Of a stretch of 64,000 bases of DNA, positions 20,712-31,090 are shown one piece after another. The DNA comes from Aurantiochytrium sp. KH105 (taxonomy: Eukaryota > Sar > Bigyra > Thraustochytrida > Thraustochytriidae). A program made the translations under genes and the position numbers. Positions within the stretch are counted from its first letter, which is position 1. Each line of letters begins with the position of its first letter. Location: assembly GCA_003116975.1 (NCBI GenBank), contig BGKB01000141.1:115708-179707 (forward strand), given 5' to 3'. The notes under the pieces are model-generated. The model was not told the DNA's origin. It was given only the letters and a program-made list of their open reading frames with translations, and searched no databases.

Positions 20712-21890
20712 CTAGTTTGTTGTGAGGGAAGCTTCCTGTTGTTGTGATCCAAAATTGGTAAGAACGGAATTTTGCAGACGGAGCATCGCTTCCTCGATGG
20801 CAATGAGAAGCTGGGAATCGGCCTTGGAGCGAATCCCCGCGAGTCCGCTCTGCAAGTCTTCCACCTCTACGATGCGTGCATCGCAGTGCTCCTCGTGACG
20901 ATCTGTCGAGGCAATCGCCTCCGTTTCGGCAGCCTCCATGTCGGTCTCGAGGCGTGTAAAGCAGTCTTTGCGCTTGCGGATCGCCTCGGACATGTTGCGA
21001 GCCGTGTTGACGACATGACTTTCGAAGCGTTGCTCAATCTTACTTTCACGCTTGAGCAGCTTGGCGTTATCAATTTCAAAGGTTTCTTGCGCCTTGATCA
21101 AGTGTCGCGTAACGCGCCCGCTCTGGTTTTCGATTGTCTCGGGCACCGTTACGTGCACAAAGTGATCAAAGTCGGCCTTCCAGGCGTCGAGACGCCGCTC
21201 GGGTGGTGGCAGCCAGTCTTCTTCAACGACCGCGACCGAGGCGTCGATTTCTTCGTCGACAAGTACGCGGGCTCGCTCAAGCGTCGCCTCAAAATTTGTC
21301 TTGGTATGTTTGAATTCGTCATCTCGTCGCTCAACCTCCTCCCCTAGCCTCTCGCGGAACGCCTCGATGCGCGTGCGCAGGTGCGAGACGTTGGTTTTGA
21401 ATTGTCGTTCCTTTTCGAGGGCTTGCTGCCGTAGAAACTCGCGTTTCTTGTCAAGATCGTTGGATTGCGCGCCAAAGGCCCCGTCTCGTTTAGAAATATG
21501 AGCTTCGATGGCTGGCGCAACGGCAATAAGACGAGTTGGCGCCGTACGAGGAGCTAGGTATTTGCAATCGCGCACAAGGTCTGTCGCTTTGTCGTCGAGA
21601 TATCGTCTCTCCGGGTCGGAAATCGCCAGGAAGGCGTTCGATTCCTGCGCAGAAGTTCTTTTGCCCTCGCCTTGTCCCTGTTTGTGGTCTTCGTCATCGT
21701 CGTTATCTTGTTGTCTCTTGGCCTCGTCATCGTCTTCGTCGAAGTCGCCGTTGTCGTCATCGTCGAGTTCCTGACCCTCGAGCCGTGCATTGTCTGTGCC
21801 CGCATCGGGATCTCCTTGAGACGAGGCATCCGCTGCCGCGTCCTCATGTTCCTTGGACTCCATTCGCCTCGCCTCGCGCCGAGGGAGCAA
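20712..21890 (-). CDS. Coiled-coil protein, possibly SF-assemblin-like, 392 aa
   Basis: The first 75 residues are acidic and disordered (runs of Asp). Residues about 80-385 are almost entirely helical with heptad patterns and many Lys/Arg/Glu, Met and Leu, including IEAFRERLGEEVERRDDEF and TNFEATLERARVLVDEEI. Length, the acidic head and rod-only architecture recall SF-assemblin/beta-giardin proteins of flagellar root fibres, but no signature residue proves it; other cytoskeletal coiled coils are possible. The frame also contains an ATG nine codons downstream (MESKEHEDAAA), which may be the real start. Divergent from the scramblase gene. Confidence 0.75.
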   Translation of the reverse strand: MLPRREARRMESKEHEDAAADASSQGDPDAGTDNARLEGQELDDDDNGDFDEDDDEAKRQQDNDDDEDHKQGQGEGKRTSAQESNAFLAISDPERRYLDDKATDLVRDCKYLAPRTAPTRLIAVAPAIEAHISKRDGAFGAQSNDLDKKREFLRQQALEKERQFKTNVSHLRTRIEAFRERLGEEVERRDDEFKHTKTNFEATLERARVLVDEEIDASVAVVEEDWLPPPERRLDAWKADFDHFVHVTVPETIENQSGRVTRHLIKAQETFEIDNAKLLKRESKIEQRFESHVVNTARNMSEAIRKRKDCFTRLETDMEAAETEAIASTDRHEEHCDARIVEVEDLQSGLAGIRSKADSQLLIAIEEAMLRLQNSVLTNFGSQQQEASLTTN

Positions 21891-22257
21891 GTGAGCCGAG
21901 CTTCAATTCTTTGCTTCGGGGTCCATGACCAACTTTCGTCGGCGGTGTTTTCCGCTCCCTAAACGAGGTGGTACACACCTGTCCGTTTAAGCTATCAAGT
22001 GCCACTGTGACTCGGACTCGATCGAGAACACAATAGTAAAACGTTCTCTCACTCTATCTCTCTTTTTCTCTCTAGGATGCCAACAAGCGATGGAGAAGAA
22101 GTAAATCGGTGAGCTCGTGGTGCTCTTGGTGCTGCCGTTTATTCTTCAAAAAGATCAACGATTCGAGAAGACAGGCAGCAGCGTCGACGTGCGCTTGCGA
22201 GCAAACGAGACATTGACGCGATCACGAGCAGTAGAATACACGACAGAGATCTCGAGG
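21891..22257. promoter_or_regulatory. Divergent upstream region; possible 5' intron of scramblase
   Basis: Short spacer between divergent genes. A polypyrimidine run ending in CTCTAG at 22070-22076 looks like a splice acceptor. A mini-exon encoding MPTSDGEEVNR (22078-22108), followed by GTGAGC, could join in frame to the scramblase at 22257. This model is unproven. Confidence 0.35.
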
Positions 22258-23229
22258 ATGTTTGGTGATAACAAGGTACGGCCTCTGGATGATGAAATGC
22301 CCGTGGCTGTCGCTGCGGTGGCCCGTGAAAGCGCGCCACCCGTCGCTGAAATGACGGCCGACGGTGGACTCCCCGTGGCTCAAGGCACCGTGCTCGACGC
22401 CGGTCCATGGGCAACTCTTGCGCACACGAACCGGTATCGCATTATTCAGCATCCGCAAAAGCTTGAGGCATTGGCTCAAATGTGCTGCGCAGGTTGCTTC
22501 GAAATGCAAAATCAGTACTCTGTGTTCGATGCGGAGACGCAAGTGCACCTCCTGGAGGTGAAGGAAAAGTCTGAGATGTGCGAGCGCATGTGCTGCAGCC
22601 CGCAGCACAGTCTTGTACTCTTGGCGTTCGACGCGCGGGAGGGTGTGCCCGAAAATACACTTGTGTTTTCGGCCCGAAAGGATTTGCGGTTCTTTAACTG
22701 TTTTTCTTGCGTGGACTTTTGCCGTGGAAGACTCGATGTATTCAACGCGCAAGGAGAGCCCGTGGGCCATGTGCAAGAACCCACGTGCATGGCTGCTGGA
22801 TGTTCACCGAAGCTGGAGATGATGGATCGCGATGCGAGCGAACCATTTATGCGCGCGGAAGGACCAACATGGTGCATCGGAGGCTGCATGGAGCTGTGCA
22901 CGGACATTACATTTCGTCTGGTGAATCCAGAAGACAAGGGCGACCACGCGCAGGTCGGGCAAATTGTCAAGGAGGCGCCCAAAGACTTTTGTCAGATGCT
23001 TCAAGAGGCTTCGACCCAGGCGGATCGATTTTTGGTGGAGTTTCCCGCCAGCGAGACGGAAGAGCACCGCGCTCTCATTCTGGCTAACGCGTTTCTTGCG
23101 GACTACATGTTCTTTGAGTCGGGCAATCTCGTTCGGCGCAAAGGTACTCAGACAGAGATCCATTGTGCGAATTGTTACTGTTTTGGTTGCCTATTTCCTG
23201 TTGTCACGACCCTTGGCGGAAATAACTAG
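22258..23229 (+). CDS. Phospholipid scramblase family protein, about 323 aa
   Basis: PLSCR-type proteins form a beta-barrel that binds calcium and membranes and is linked to lipid scrambling or transcription-related roles. After an N-terminal variable region, YRIIQHPQKLEALAQMCC begins the conserved domain. FEMQNQYSVFDAETQVHLLEVKEKS, the Cys-rich segments CERMCCSPQ and NCFSCVDFC, and later ITFRLVNPED and FLVEFPASETEEHRALIL match the family order. The C-terminus ends in a short Cys-rich hydrophobic segment that could be the membrane anchor. The reading frame is open from 22117, but the preceding 47 residues (rich in basic and polar residues) do not resemble the family, so I chose MFGDNK at 22258. 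Confidence 0.88.
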   Translation: MFGDNKVRPLDDEMPVAVAAVARESAPPVAEMTADGGLPVAQGTVLDAGPWATLAHTNRYRIIQHPQKLEALAQMCCAGCFEMQNQYSVFDAETQVHLLEVKEKSEMCERMCCSPQHSLVLLAFDAREGVPENTLVFSARKDLRFFNCFSCVDFCRGRLDVFNAQGEPVGHVQEPTCMAAGCSPKLEMMDRDASEPFMRAEGPTWCIGGCMELCTDITFRLVNPEDKGDHAQVGQIVKEAPKDFCQMLQEASTQADRFLVEFPASETEEHRALILANAFLADYMFFESGNLVRRKGTQTEIHCANCYCFGCLFPVVTTLGGNN

Positions 23230-23351
23230 CAGGCGTGAGTTGCACGTTGGCGATCGTGGAGATTATTTCCCTATTTATATGGGGAGATTTTACTTTGTCA
23301 TGTGTGAATAGATGATTTAGATGTTGTTTACGAAGGTGGGTTGCTTTGATA

Positions 23352-23921
23352 TTATTCTTTGAAGGAGCCAATGGTGGCAACGAGGTCTTGAAAGGCGGTT
23401 TTGATTTTGTCGGCATCTGCTGCGTCAGTATAAATGAGCTCGCAGTCGTCAAGGACGGCGGGCGGGTTTGCGCGTGGGTCTTCGGGTCCGCTATTGCGAT
23501 CATTAGCCAGGACGAGACACTGGTCCTGCTTGAGACCCGTCTTGACCACAAACCACTCGTACCATGTTTCGACTTCTGCGAGGTGATTGGGATTTTCTGG
23601 ATTGTAAACAATGACAACACCATCGGCCTTTTGCTGGATGGCAGGCCAGCACGACTCGTACTTTGTAGCACCCGAAGTATCCCAGATTTCAACCTCTACG
23701 GACCTATCTCCGCCCCAGTTTCTTGCCTGTGAGCTGGTGAGCTGGGCCTCGAACTCGACCACACGAACCGCCGCTGTAGCTCGGTAGGGCTGGTCCCTGA
23801 GCGAAATGTCCTCTGGTTCGTCGCGATCGTGGGGAACAGCGGAGACGACACCCGCAAGCATGTTGGCGATGGTCGACTTGCCGCTTTGCTCAGGGCCGAC
23901 GATGAGCACTTTGGCCGCCAT
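23352..23921 (-). CDS. IFT22: IFT22/RABL5 intraflagellar transport GTPase, 189 aa
   Basis: IFT22 is a small Rab-like GTPase of the IFT-B complex, which carries cargo along cilia. The P-loop GPEQSGKS is at residues 9-16. VVEFEAQLTSSQ takes the place of a switch region, and VEIWDTSGATKYESCWPAI is the diagnostic segment (WD-x-x-G plus the family-specific ESCWPA). VVIVYNPENPNHLAEVETWYEWF follows with the W-Y pair. Like other IFT22 proteins it lacks a classic NKxD motif and has no C-terminal prenylation cysteine. Length is typical. Convergent with scramblase. Its presence implies a flagellated life stage. Confidence 0.92.
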   Translation of the reverse strand: MAAKVLIVGPEQSGKSTIANMLAGVVSAVPHDRDEPEDISLRDQPYRATAAVRVVEFEAQLTSSQARNWGGDRSVEVEIWDTSGATKYESCWPAIQQKADGVVIVYNPENPNHLAEVETWYEWFVVKTGLKQDQCLVLANDRNSGPEDPRANPPAVLDDCELIYTDAADADKIKTAFQDLVATIGSFKE

Positions 23922-24656
23922 TTTGGCGGCGTCTCGTGTGCTCGCTCGCTAGCTCGCTGGAGAAAGGGTTGTCTTCTTGTTGGGATTCGCACGCAAAGGT
24001 GCGCGCAGCTGCCTCCTGTTCACAGACAGGCCGCGTGGCTTTATCTGCTTGTGCGCGTGCGTGTTCGTATGCGTGCGTGTTCGTATGCGTGCGTGCGTGC
24101 GTGCGTGCGTAGAAAGCAGACCCCAAACGGTCACATTACCCCAATTGGGTTTTCTGGTGTCTCGTCCCACAGACCTAGGTTGATGAGATGAGACTCGTGC
24201 AAGTGCGCAGAGCTCAGGTGCTTCAAAGCGAGGGGCGTAGTCCTTAGTAGAGGCAATTGAGTTATAAAAAAAATAGTAAATAGTTCTCAGTTCTTTTGTA
24301 TCTTGCGCGCTAGGTAGACGAAGCGAACGCTGGTCAGGGTAAATTCTCGTTGTGCGACAAAATGCCACAAAGCGGAGGTAGGGAGATGGAGGTTGCTTGG
24401 GAGTCCGTTGTTGGCTGTTGTTGCGTGGAGCGGTCGAGCTCCACGCCTTCCTGGACAACTCTCTCATGGTTGTAGGTTTTTCTTTTTCGATTTGGTTTTG
24501 CGCCTTGTCCCAAGTTGATGGTCATGGAGGGACAGCAATAAGAGCACGAACGATGTTGCCATGCGAGGACGAATTTATGTTCAGATGTCACCTCCAGATC
24601 ATCAACAAAGCACACGTCATCGGTTGTATGTCGCGTGCGCGAAGGCGAGCAACAGT
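23922..24656. other. Upstream region of IFT22 and 3' region of AP2 gene 1
   Basis: Both neighbours are on the reverse strand, so this holds the IFT22 promoter and the AP2-1 3' untranslated region. A GTGC-rich microsatellite lies near 24050-24111. No gene seen. Confidence 0.5.
24050..24111. repeat. GTGC/GTAT-rich microsatellite
   Basis: Repeated TGCGTGCG and TTCGTATG words, ending in six GTGC units, about 130 bases upstream of the IFT22 start. Confidence 0.8.
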
Positions 24657-25571
24657 TTACGAGGAGGACGTGATTGGCAGAGGCGCAGAAGAGGTAGTTG
24701 TTGGTGCGGAAGCTGAAGCGGCGGCGGCGGCAGCAGCTTGCTTCGCAGGCAGCTGAATTTCGCGGAGTGCCTCCTCATAGGCCTGTGCAGCCTTGAGCTC
24801 GTCCTTGAAGTAGCCAACGTGCTTGCGAAGGCCGGCCATCTTGAGCTGTACGACCCAGCGCTTGGTGCGCTTGTACCAGCAGACTCCCCGAAAGCGCGAG
24901 GTGAGCCTTCGTGGCGGGTTGGGCTTGCCCGGTGCGGCCTTGGCACGCTTTGTTTGGCGACGCGCGCGCTTGGATTTGCGGGCGGGCTGTGAGTCGTCGG
25001 ATGCTGTCGTAAAGGGGCTCTCCGGCGCGTAGGCGGCCATGGGCTGCGAGTCCTGGTCGATGTGGGTGGAAAAGTTGTCGAAGCTGTGGAAGGGTGCCGG
25101 GTTGTTGTTGTTGTTGTTGTTGTTGTTGTTGATGTAGTTGTTGTTATTCTGCGCCGGCTCTGCGTGGCAAGTTGCCTCGTGAGACTGCGGGTTTGCCGGC
25201 TGTTCGAGGGCATCAATGAGCTCAATGTCCTCGCTCTCGAACGGGTTTGGTGCGTAAGGTTCGGCAAAGAGGGGAAGGACACTGGGATCATAATTCCTCT
25301 GCACGCGCGGGCGCATCGGGGTCCGGGGAGACTGCAGTGGCTGGGTGTGGTGAGGCTGAGGCTGCACATGCATCATCTGCGACGGGTGGTGGTGATGATG
25401 GTGCTGGTTGAGATCAAAACAAGACACGCTCGGGTGGTCTTGATGGTATTGGTCCGCGGACTCACCCATGAGAGGTGAATGGCTGAGGAAGTCATCGCCA
25501 AGTCCAATGAAGGTGTCGAGGAGGGGGTCGCCTTCTTCGGTCCAGTCCGAGGAGCTGCCGCTTTCAGACAT
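24657..25571 (-). CDS. AP2-domain transcription factor 1, 304 aa
   Basis: A single AP2 DNA-binding domain at residues 223-273 has the core FRGVCWYKRTKRWVVQ, then LRKHVGYF and AAQAYEEAL. It consists of three strands and one helix, as in plant AP2/ERF and apicomplexan AP2 proteins. A basic patch (KSKRARRQTKRAKAAPGK, about 198-215) precedes it and is a likely nuclear localisation signal. The N-terminus is acidic (DWTEEGDPLLDTF; ESEDIELIDALEQ), a candidate activation region. Low-complexity tracts include six His near residue 58, an Asn run of nine near 152 encoded by a GTT repeat (25101-25130, reverse strand), and Ala/Ser at the C-terminus. The start is the first ATG. It resembles the two other AP2 genes of the window. 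Targets are unknown. Confidence 0.9.
   Translation of the reverse strand: MSESGSSSDWTEEGDPLLDTFIGLGDDFLSHSPLMGESADQYHQDHPSVSCFDLNQHHHHHHPSQMMHVQPQPHHTQPLQSPRTPMRPRVQRNYDPSVLPLFAEPYAPNPFESEDIELIDALEQPANPQSHEATCHAEPAQNNNNYINNNNNNNNNNPAPFHSFDNFSTHIDQDSQPMAAYAPESPFTTASDDSQPARKSKRARRQTKRAKAAPGKPNPPRRLTSRFRGVCWYKRTKRWVVQLKMAGLRKHVGYFKDELKAAQAYEEALREIQLPAKQAAAAAAASASAPTTTSSAPLPITSSS
25101..25130. repeat. (GTT)10 trinucleotide repeat coding for polyasparagine
   Basis: Ten perfect GTT units on the + strand, read as AAC on the coding strand of AP2 gene 1. Confidence 0.95.
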
Positions 25572-25635
25572 TTTACAAGATGTGTGTCTGTGTGTGTTGT
25601 GCGTGTGCGCAGAGAAGGCTTGTCTCGCTGTGTGT

Positions 25636-25724
25636 GCTTGGCTTGCTTGCTTGCTTGCCTGCCTGCCTGCCTGCGTGCTTGCCTGCTTGGCTTGCTTGCT
25701 TGCTCGCGAGCTTTCTTGCTTGTC
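25636..25724. repeat. CTTG/CCTG-rich tetranucleotide repeat upstream of AP2 gene 1
   Basis: Runs of GCTT and GCCT units, 65-155 bases upstream of the AP2-1 start codon, probably in its leader or promoter. Confidence 0.8.
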
Positions 25725-26412
25725 GTGGCGAGGCGAGCGAGGCGAGGTGATTCAGATTTGCTGCTCGGTGGGTGCGGCGGCGGCGGCCCACTTTGCTAGG
25801 ATACGTCTATTTTCTTCTTTTTTTCACTCGGCTCCTGGCACGGGCCCCAGATTTCTTCTTCTTGCGCGTATAATGCGTTTCGTGTTTTGCTCGGATCGCA
25901 CCGGCGGCACGGCTCCGGAGCTGTCGTCTGCTCAGTCAGCCTCGCTGCCTCCGCCGGGAGCGGTCCCGAGGTTGCTTCACCCACGCCTAAACCATTCTGC
26001 CAAGAAGACGCGCCACGCGGCATTTGCACCGTCGCGAACCCTTGTTCGCGCTGGTGCACGCGCTTGCAAGGCTCGCTGGCGGGAGCCCTCTTTCCAGGCC
26101 GCCTGGTTACACTTCCGCCGTCGCCTCGCTTTCACCCGCTTTGAAGGCGAAAAACCCGCCTTGAAGGAGAGAAATCCAAGCTTGTCCCGCATTGCATCGC
26201 ATCGCGCGACGACGTCGACCATCAGCTGCCTGCTGCTGCTGCCGCTGCGGTCGCTGTTGCGGAGCGCGATGGCGGAGCGCGATGGCGAAGCGCGATGTCG
26301 CCAAGAGAAGACGGCCTCCGGCCATGGCGCGGCCGCAGCCAAGATCAGCTGCAGATCCTGCGCCGCAAAGTCGGCGCCTCTCGCCGCGCGACCCGAGCGC
26401 GCGGCCAAGCCC

Positions 26413-26502
26413 GACCAAGCCAAGCCAAGCCAAGCCAAGCCAAGCCAAGCCAGGCCAGGCGATGCGATGCGTGGCGATGCGAGGCGATGCGAGGCGAGGC
26501 CA
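26413..26502. repeat. (CCAAG)n pentanucleotide repeat followed by GATGC/GAGGC words
   Basis: About nine CCAAG units (26413-26460) run into a second series of GCGATGCGAGGC words up to about 26502. Confidence 0.9.
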
Positions 26503-27954
26503 GCATTGTAATCGGCAGAGGCCCCCTTGCACGCGCCGCGCATGCTTGCGCAGCGCCGCGCCTACAGCAGCCGTTCCAAATAGGTTCAACCCTAGCCCCC
26601 ACAGCCTGCGGTGCGGATTCTGGCCTCTTCCCTAATAAGTGTGTAGCGGAGGGGACTCGGAGGAAGCTCATTCGACAGGCCTGCCTGCTGACCAGGCAAG
26701 CAGCGCGGCGCCTCTTTCTGCACGCTCCATGCGTGCCTAGGTCTGGGAGACTCGAGGCGGGCGGGGAGGGGAACAGGAACAGGCCTGCTCTGCAAGAGGG
26801 AAGCGGGCGCGAGACTGGACGCTCTGGCTGACTGGCTGACTGGCTGGCGGTCTCACGACGGCTGCTTTGGGTTGCTATTACTGATAGTTGCATGTGCTTG
26901 CCGAATAGGCTTGCTACTCTTGATCGTGATTTTTGGTAATCGAATCCAGTTCAAGGCAAGCTATGGCAAGCCAAGTAGCAGACGGCCTGCGCCGTCCAGC
27001 TTCAGGCCTCAAGCGGACTCTCCCCGAGTGTCTCATTCTTTGCGCCGGAAAACACGGCCAAATGGATTCGCCTCGCCGGCCGTGCCGCCGCTTTGAGACC
27101 GCGCGTCTGGCGGACGTGCCGGCACGTGCAGGGCCTGCGCTGCACGTGCGAGCGACACACGAGCCGGTGCCGGCATCGGTCAACGGAGGCGCACAACGCC
27201 GTGCAGGCCGCAGGTCCCGTCGAGATGAGCCAAGATAACCTAATCACTCGCGCAAAGCGAAACGAACTTCAACTTGCCATTCACATGAAGGCTATCGCGC
27301 AATACAAGCACTTTCTTGCCGCAAGAAAGACTCGGCGAGTGGAGTGACCGTCGTATGCATACGTGAATGAATGGATTGACGGATGCAAGGATGGATAAGT
27401 GAAGAATCAGCGAAGAACAAGTGAGTGAAAGAGCAATTTCGAGTGAGCGACGGAAAGTGAGTGAAGGAAGGAGAGAGATGCAACTTTCGCTGTCGCCGCT
27501 TTTACGTTTAGGGCCCGGATGCGAGCGCCCCGACTGCGTGCGCACAGTGCATGCTTCATCTGCCGCGCTAAAACCTGGAGCAGAGCTGGCAAGCTGGCAA
27601 GCGCTGGCACTGGTCGCAGCGTTGCTTTATGCAGCTCAGCAGGCAGGCAGGCAGGCTTACAGGCTGGATGGCTGGCCGAAGCTGCTTTATTGATCCTTGC
27701 TTGCTCTTCCTCTCTCTCTCACTCTCTCTATGTCTTGGCGCGTGCGTCGAAACGGGCGCAAAATTGCGAGGGTTCGGAGCCGGCCAGGAGAGATCGTGAG
27801 GACGCAATCCACGAGGCGGGCCTTGAAATGAACGACACGAGTTGTGGAGATCAAGCGAAACCGAGCAAATTCAAGCGAGCAAGAGTAAGCGAATCCAAGC
27901 AAGCAATAAACCACTCGTGTCGATTCGATCTCCTTGCGCGGAACCGAGGCGGCG

Positions 27955-28038
27955 AAGGCAAGCCGAGGCAAGGCAAAGCAAGGCAAATCAAGGCAAGGTA
28001 AGGAAAATCAAGGCAAATCAAGGCAAGGCAAGGCAAGA
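27955..28038. repeat. (GGCAA)n / (ATCAA)n mixed pentanucleotide repeat
   Basis: About 16 five-base units, GGCAA interspersed with AATCA and GTAAG variants. Confidence 0.9.
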
Positions 28039-29336
28039 CGGACTCTTGTTTACAGCAGTACGGCTGCTGTGCTGCTGGTTGCTGACCGGATACTCTACGT
28101 GCACATGTAGGGATCGAAATCGCCACCGGCCGGCCAAGTCTGGATCGCACCGCAGACGTCGTGCGATCGCCGCGTCGTGCGCGCTGCGCAATGCTGCGCA
28201 AGACTGCGCTGCGCTACGGTGCGCCCTCCGACGGGTTGCAAATTCGAGCCCGGTCTCAGGCCAACCTCTCGGCGGCGGGGACTGCCTGACCGGATGCTCG
28301 AAAAGCAAAGCCAGAGCGACCTTGAAAGCCAGCACAGCACAATAAGACAAGAAACAGAACAAACGGGCCGCTTGCCCTTGCTTCTGAGGAGCGCTGCGCG
28401 TGCCGCCGATCACGGTGCAGGCCTGGACGCGATCATGGAGAAGCAAGCAAAGCGAAAGATAACAAGCAACCACGATAACAAGCTAGCGCGATAACAAGCT
28501 CGCCATGCCCAGCCTGCCAGCCAGCCTTACGAGCTCTTCCCCTCGACCCTCCCCTCCCCCCCTCCTCGCCCCCCGCCGCTCGCGTTGCTCATGTCACACA
28601 GTCAAGTTCTTGTCCTTCGAAACAAAGCACTGGCATCGCGCCGTAGCCGAGTGACCGCGTCCGGTCTCGACAGGCTCGCAGTCTGCTGCAGGCCTGGGCA
28701 CCGTGACCAGCCAGCCAAGACGAGAGCGAGGTGCGGCCTTGCGGCTCGCCGACATCGCAGAGAGCAGCTGCAGAAACTGCAGCAACGCGCAGGCTGATGC
28801 GGCCTTTTTTTTCCTCGAAGCCGCGCTTGTCTCCTGGCCGTCCGCGAGCGATCAAGGGCTGGATGGCTCGCATGCAAGATTGATGGCTTGAGGGAAAGAG
28901 CAAGTGGTCGCTGTCGCTGTCGACGGGAGGAGCGTCGCGATACGGAGGCAAGGAGGGAGGGAGGTTCCCAAAGCTCGCGAGAACGCAGCGTCGAGGCTCC
29001 GGGAGCACCCACCACTGGTCACGGCGAGTGCGTCGCGACGTCCTTTGTTTGCACTGTCACTGCTCGCCTCACGCGGTGCCTGGTTGCCGACGTCAGCGCT
29101 GCCAGCGGCATCGGCCAGCAGCGAGAGCCGCGGCAGCCAGAAGAGAAGTGAGGACCACGAGGGTCGCGCCTTGCACCCGCCGGCCGCGGCGCATTGTTGG
29201 CGCTGTATGGCGCTTTCCAGGGAAGAGAGGGAGGCAGGCATCTAGCGGCGATGGATCGATGGGTCGATCCATGGATCGATCCATCGTGGCGTGGGTTGGT
29301 CCCGCAAGATCTTCGAGCCGGGCCATGACCAGCGCG

Positions 29337-29368
29337 GGGAAAGGAAAGGAAAGGAAAGGAAAGGAAAG
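29337..29368. repeat. (GGAAA)n pentanucleotide repeat
   Basis: Six near-perfect GGAAA units. Confidence 0.9.
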
Positions 29369-31059
29369 CGGAAAGAAAGTGAAGTGGAGTGGCTGAGCAA
29401 GATACGCCTCCTCCGCGTTCGCGCCTCCTCGCGCCCTTTTCTCTGCAAGGCAAGATCGCGCTCGCGGCAGCTGGCTGGCTGCAGCTGCTGCTGCCGGCAA
29501 CGCAGTGCAGTGGCGGGGCACGAGTGAGCGGGCGGCGCCGGGGATGCGCCTGAAATGCTGTTTCCGCGCGGGCCGCAGCCAGTCGGGTCCAAGTCCTGCT
29601 GCGCGCCCAGGCTGCTGCCGTCCACAGTTCCCCGCTGCAGCGGCCCCGCAGTGCCGCCACTGCGCGCCGTCCTGCGCGACCCCGCTCGCCTGGCTCGACT
29701 CGACGCGACCGTCGCTCCAAGTTATCGTAACCTCGACCACTTGCGACAGATCCCGACAGACTCCGCCGGCGAGTGCTTGCGAGGCACGCCGCAGCCGGAC
29801 TCTCCCGCCTCTGGGGGTGAAACCGGTCGATGGCTCCGGGAGGGGGCGGCTTTGAGATGATAAGAGAAAGATGAAATCTTGCGCACTGTGCGCTGTAAGC
29901 GTAGTTGCAATGTGCCCCCTCTGGCACCTCCGCGGCGCGTTCCGGCGTCGCACCGGCGGGGGCAGGACACGTAGTCCTCGCGCCTAACGACCGACTTGCG
30001 CCATTGAAGGCGCTACGCTAATCAAACGTGCCATACCGTAGTATTTCGTCCGGTGCGGTGCCGTGCCGTGCTTGCCAGGCGAACGAGCAGCCCTCGCTGC
30101 GTTGGCCTTGCCTGGCAGACGGTGGCTGGCAGACGGTGGCTGCTGCGGCGAGCGCGAGTAAGATAGGATCGGGCAGGATCGGATCGGATTTGCGCGAGTT
30201 GGCCCGGCCGCGACACCTCAGGATCGCCCTTACGGGATTTCCTTACTTTCTTAGGGTCGTGGAGTATCTATCCATCGACCGATATTTAGGATAGGACTCC
30301 GAGTAGCAGTAGCAGCAGCAGCAGCAAGCAGGGCGGCCAAAAACCAGTGCAGGCGGCGCTGGTCCGGCCGCCGCCCGGTGCAAGCTTCCTCGCGATCATC
30401 CGTCCAGTGATCGCTGGCCGGCGTCCGGATCACGGTCGGCCGAAGCCAAGGCCATGAGCGCCTTTCCCTTCCCCTGCAGCTCGTTTCGAGAACCATCGAT
30501 CGATCGATCGACTCCTCGCAGGGTCGTCCGCACCGATCCTCCGCATCCTTTTCATCCGCATCGTGCGAGCCGTCCTCCCCAGCCAGCAGCTGCTTGCGTT
30601 CCGCCAGCGCGACCTGGCTGCCGCGGCCGCCGCTGCCGGTATCTTCTCCTGCGAAAGACCGACCGCGCTTCCCGCGAGCTCCTGCTAAAGCCGCAGGCAG
30701 CTAGCTGCTGGTCGCTCTCCCCCTGGTCCCTTCCCTCGGGGTGGCTGCCGCCGGTGGCTGCGCTGCGGCTGCCCCTTGGTCCACCCGCTGAGAATCGGCA
30801 CGGCGGCGGGGACGCTGCCTGCTTTTCGCCCTTCTGCCTGACTGCGAGCTCGGCAGTGCGATCGATACGCATGCCGACGCAAGCAGCTTGCCGGTGCGGC
30901 AGGCTGCGCCGCGACGGAGGCACTCGCAAGGTGCGAGCTGGCTGGCCGCCGGTCACTGTCACAGTCACGCGCGCTCGGTTGGTGCTGGCTTGCTCGCTCG
31001 CTTGCTTGCTTGCTCGCTCGCGCTTGCTCCTTTCTAGCTTGCTCCCTTTCTCGTGCCCG

Positions 31060-31090
<31 letters not shown>

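Noticed and set aside
22117..22257. N-terminal extension of the scramblase frame
   Set aside because: The 47 residues do not resemble the family and lie over a plausible intron or leader; the start at 22258 is preferred.
28140..28270. B-box-like word (AATTCGAGCCC) suggesting a tRNA gene
   Set aside because: No matching A box or acceptor stem found; no convincing tRNA gene was recognised anywhere in the window.
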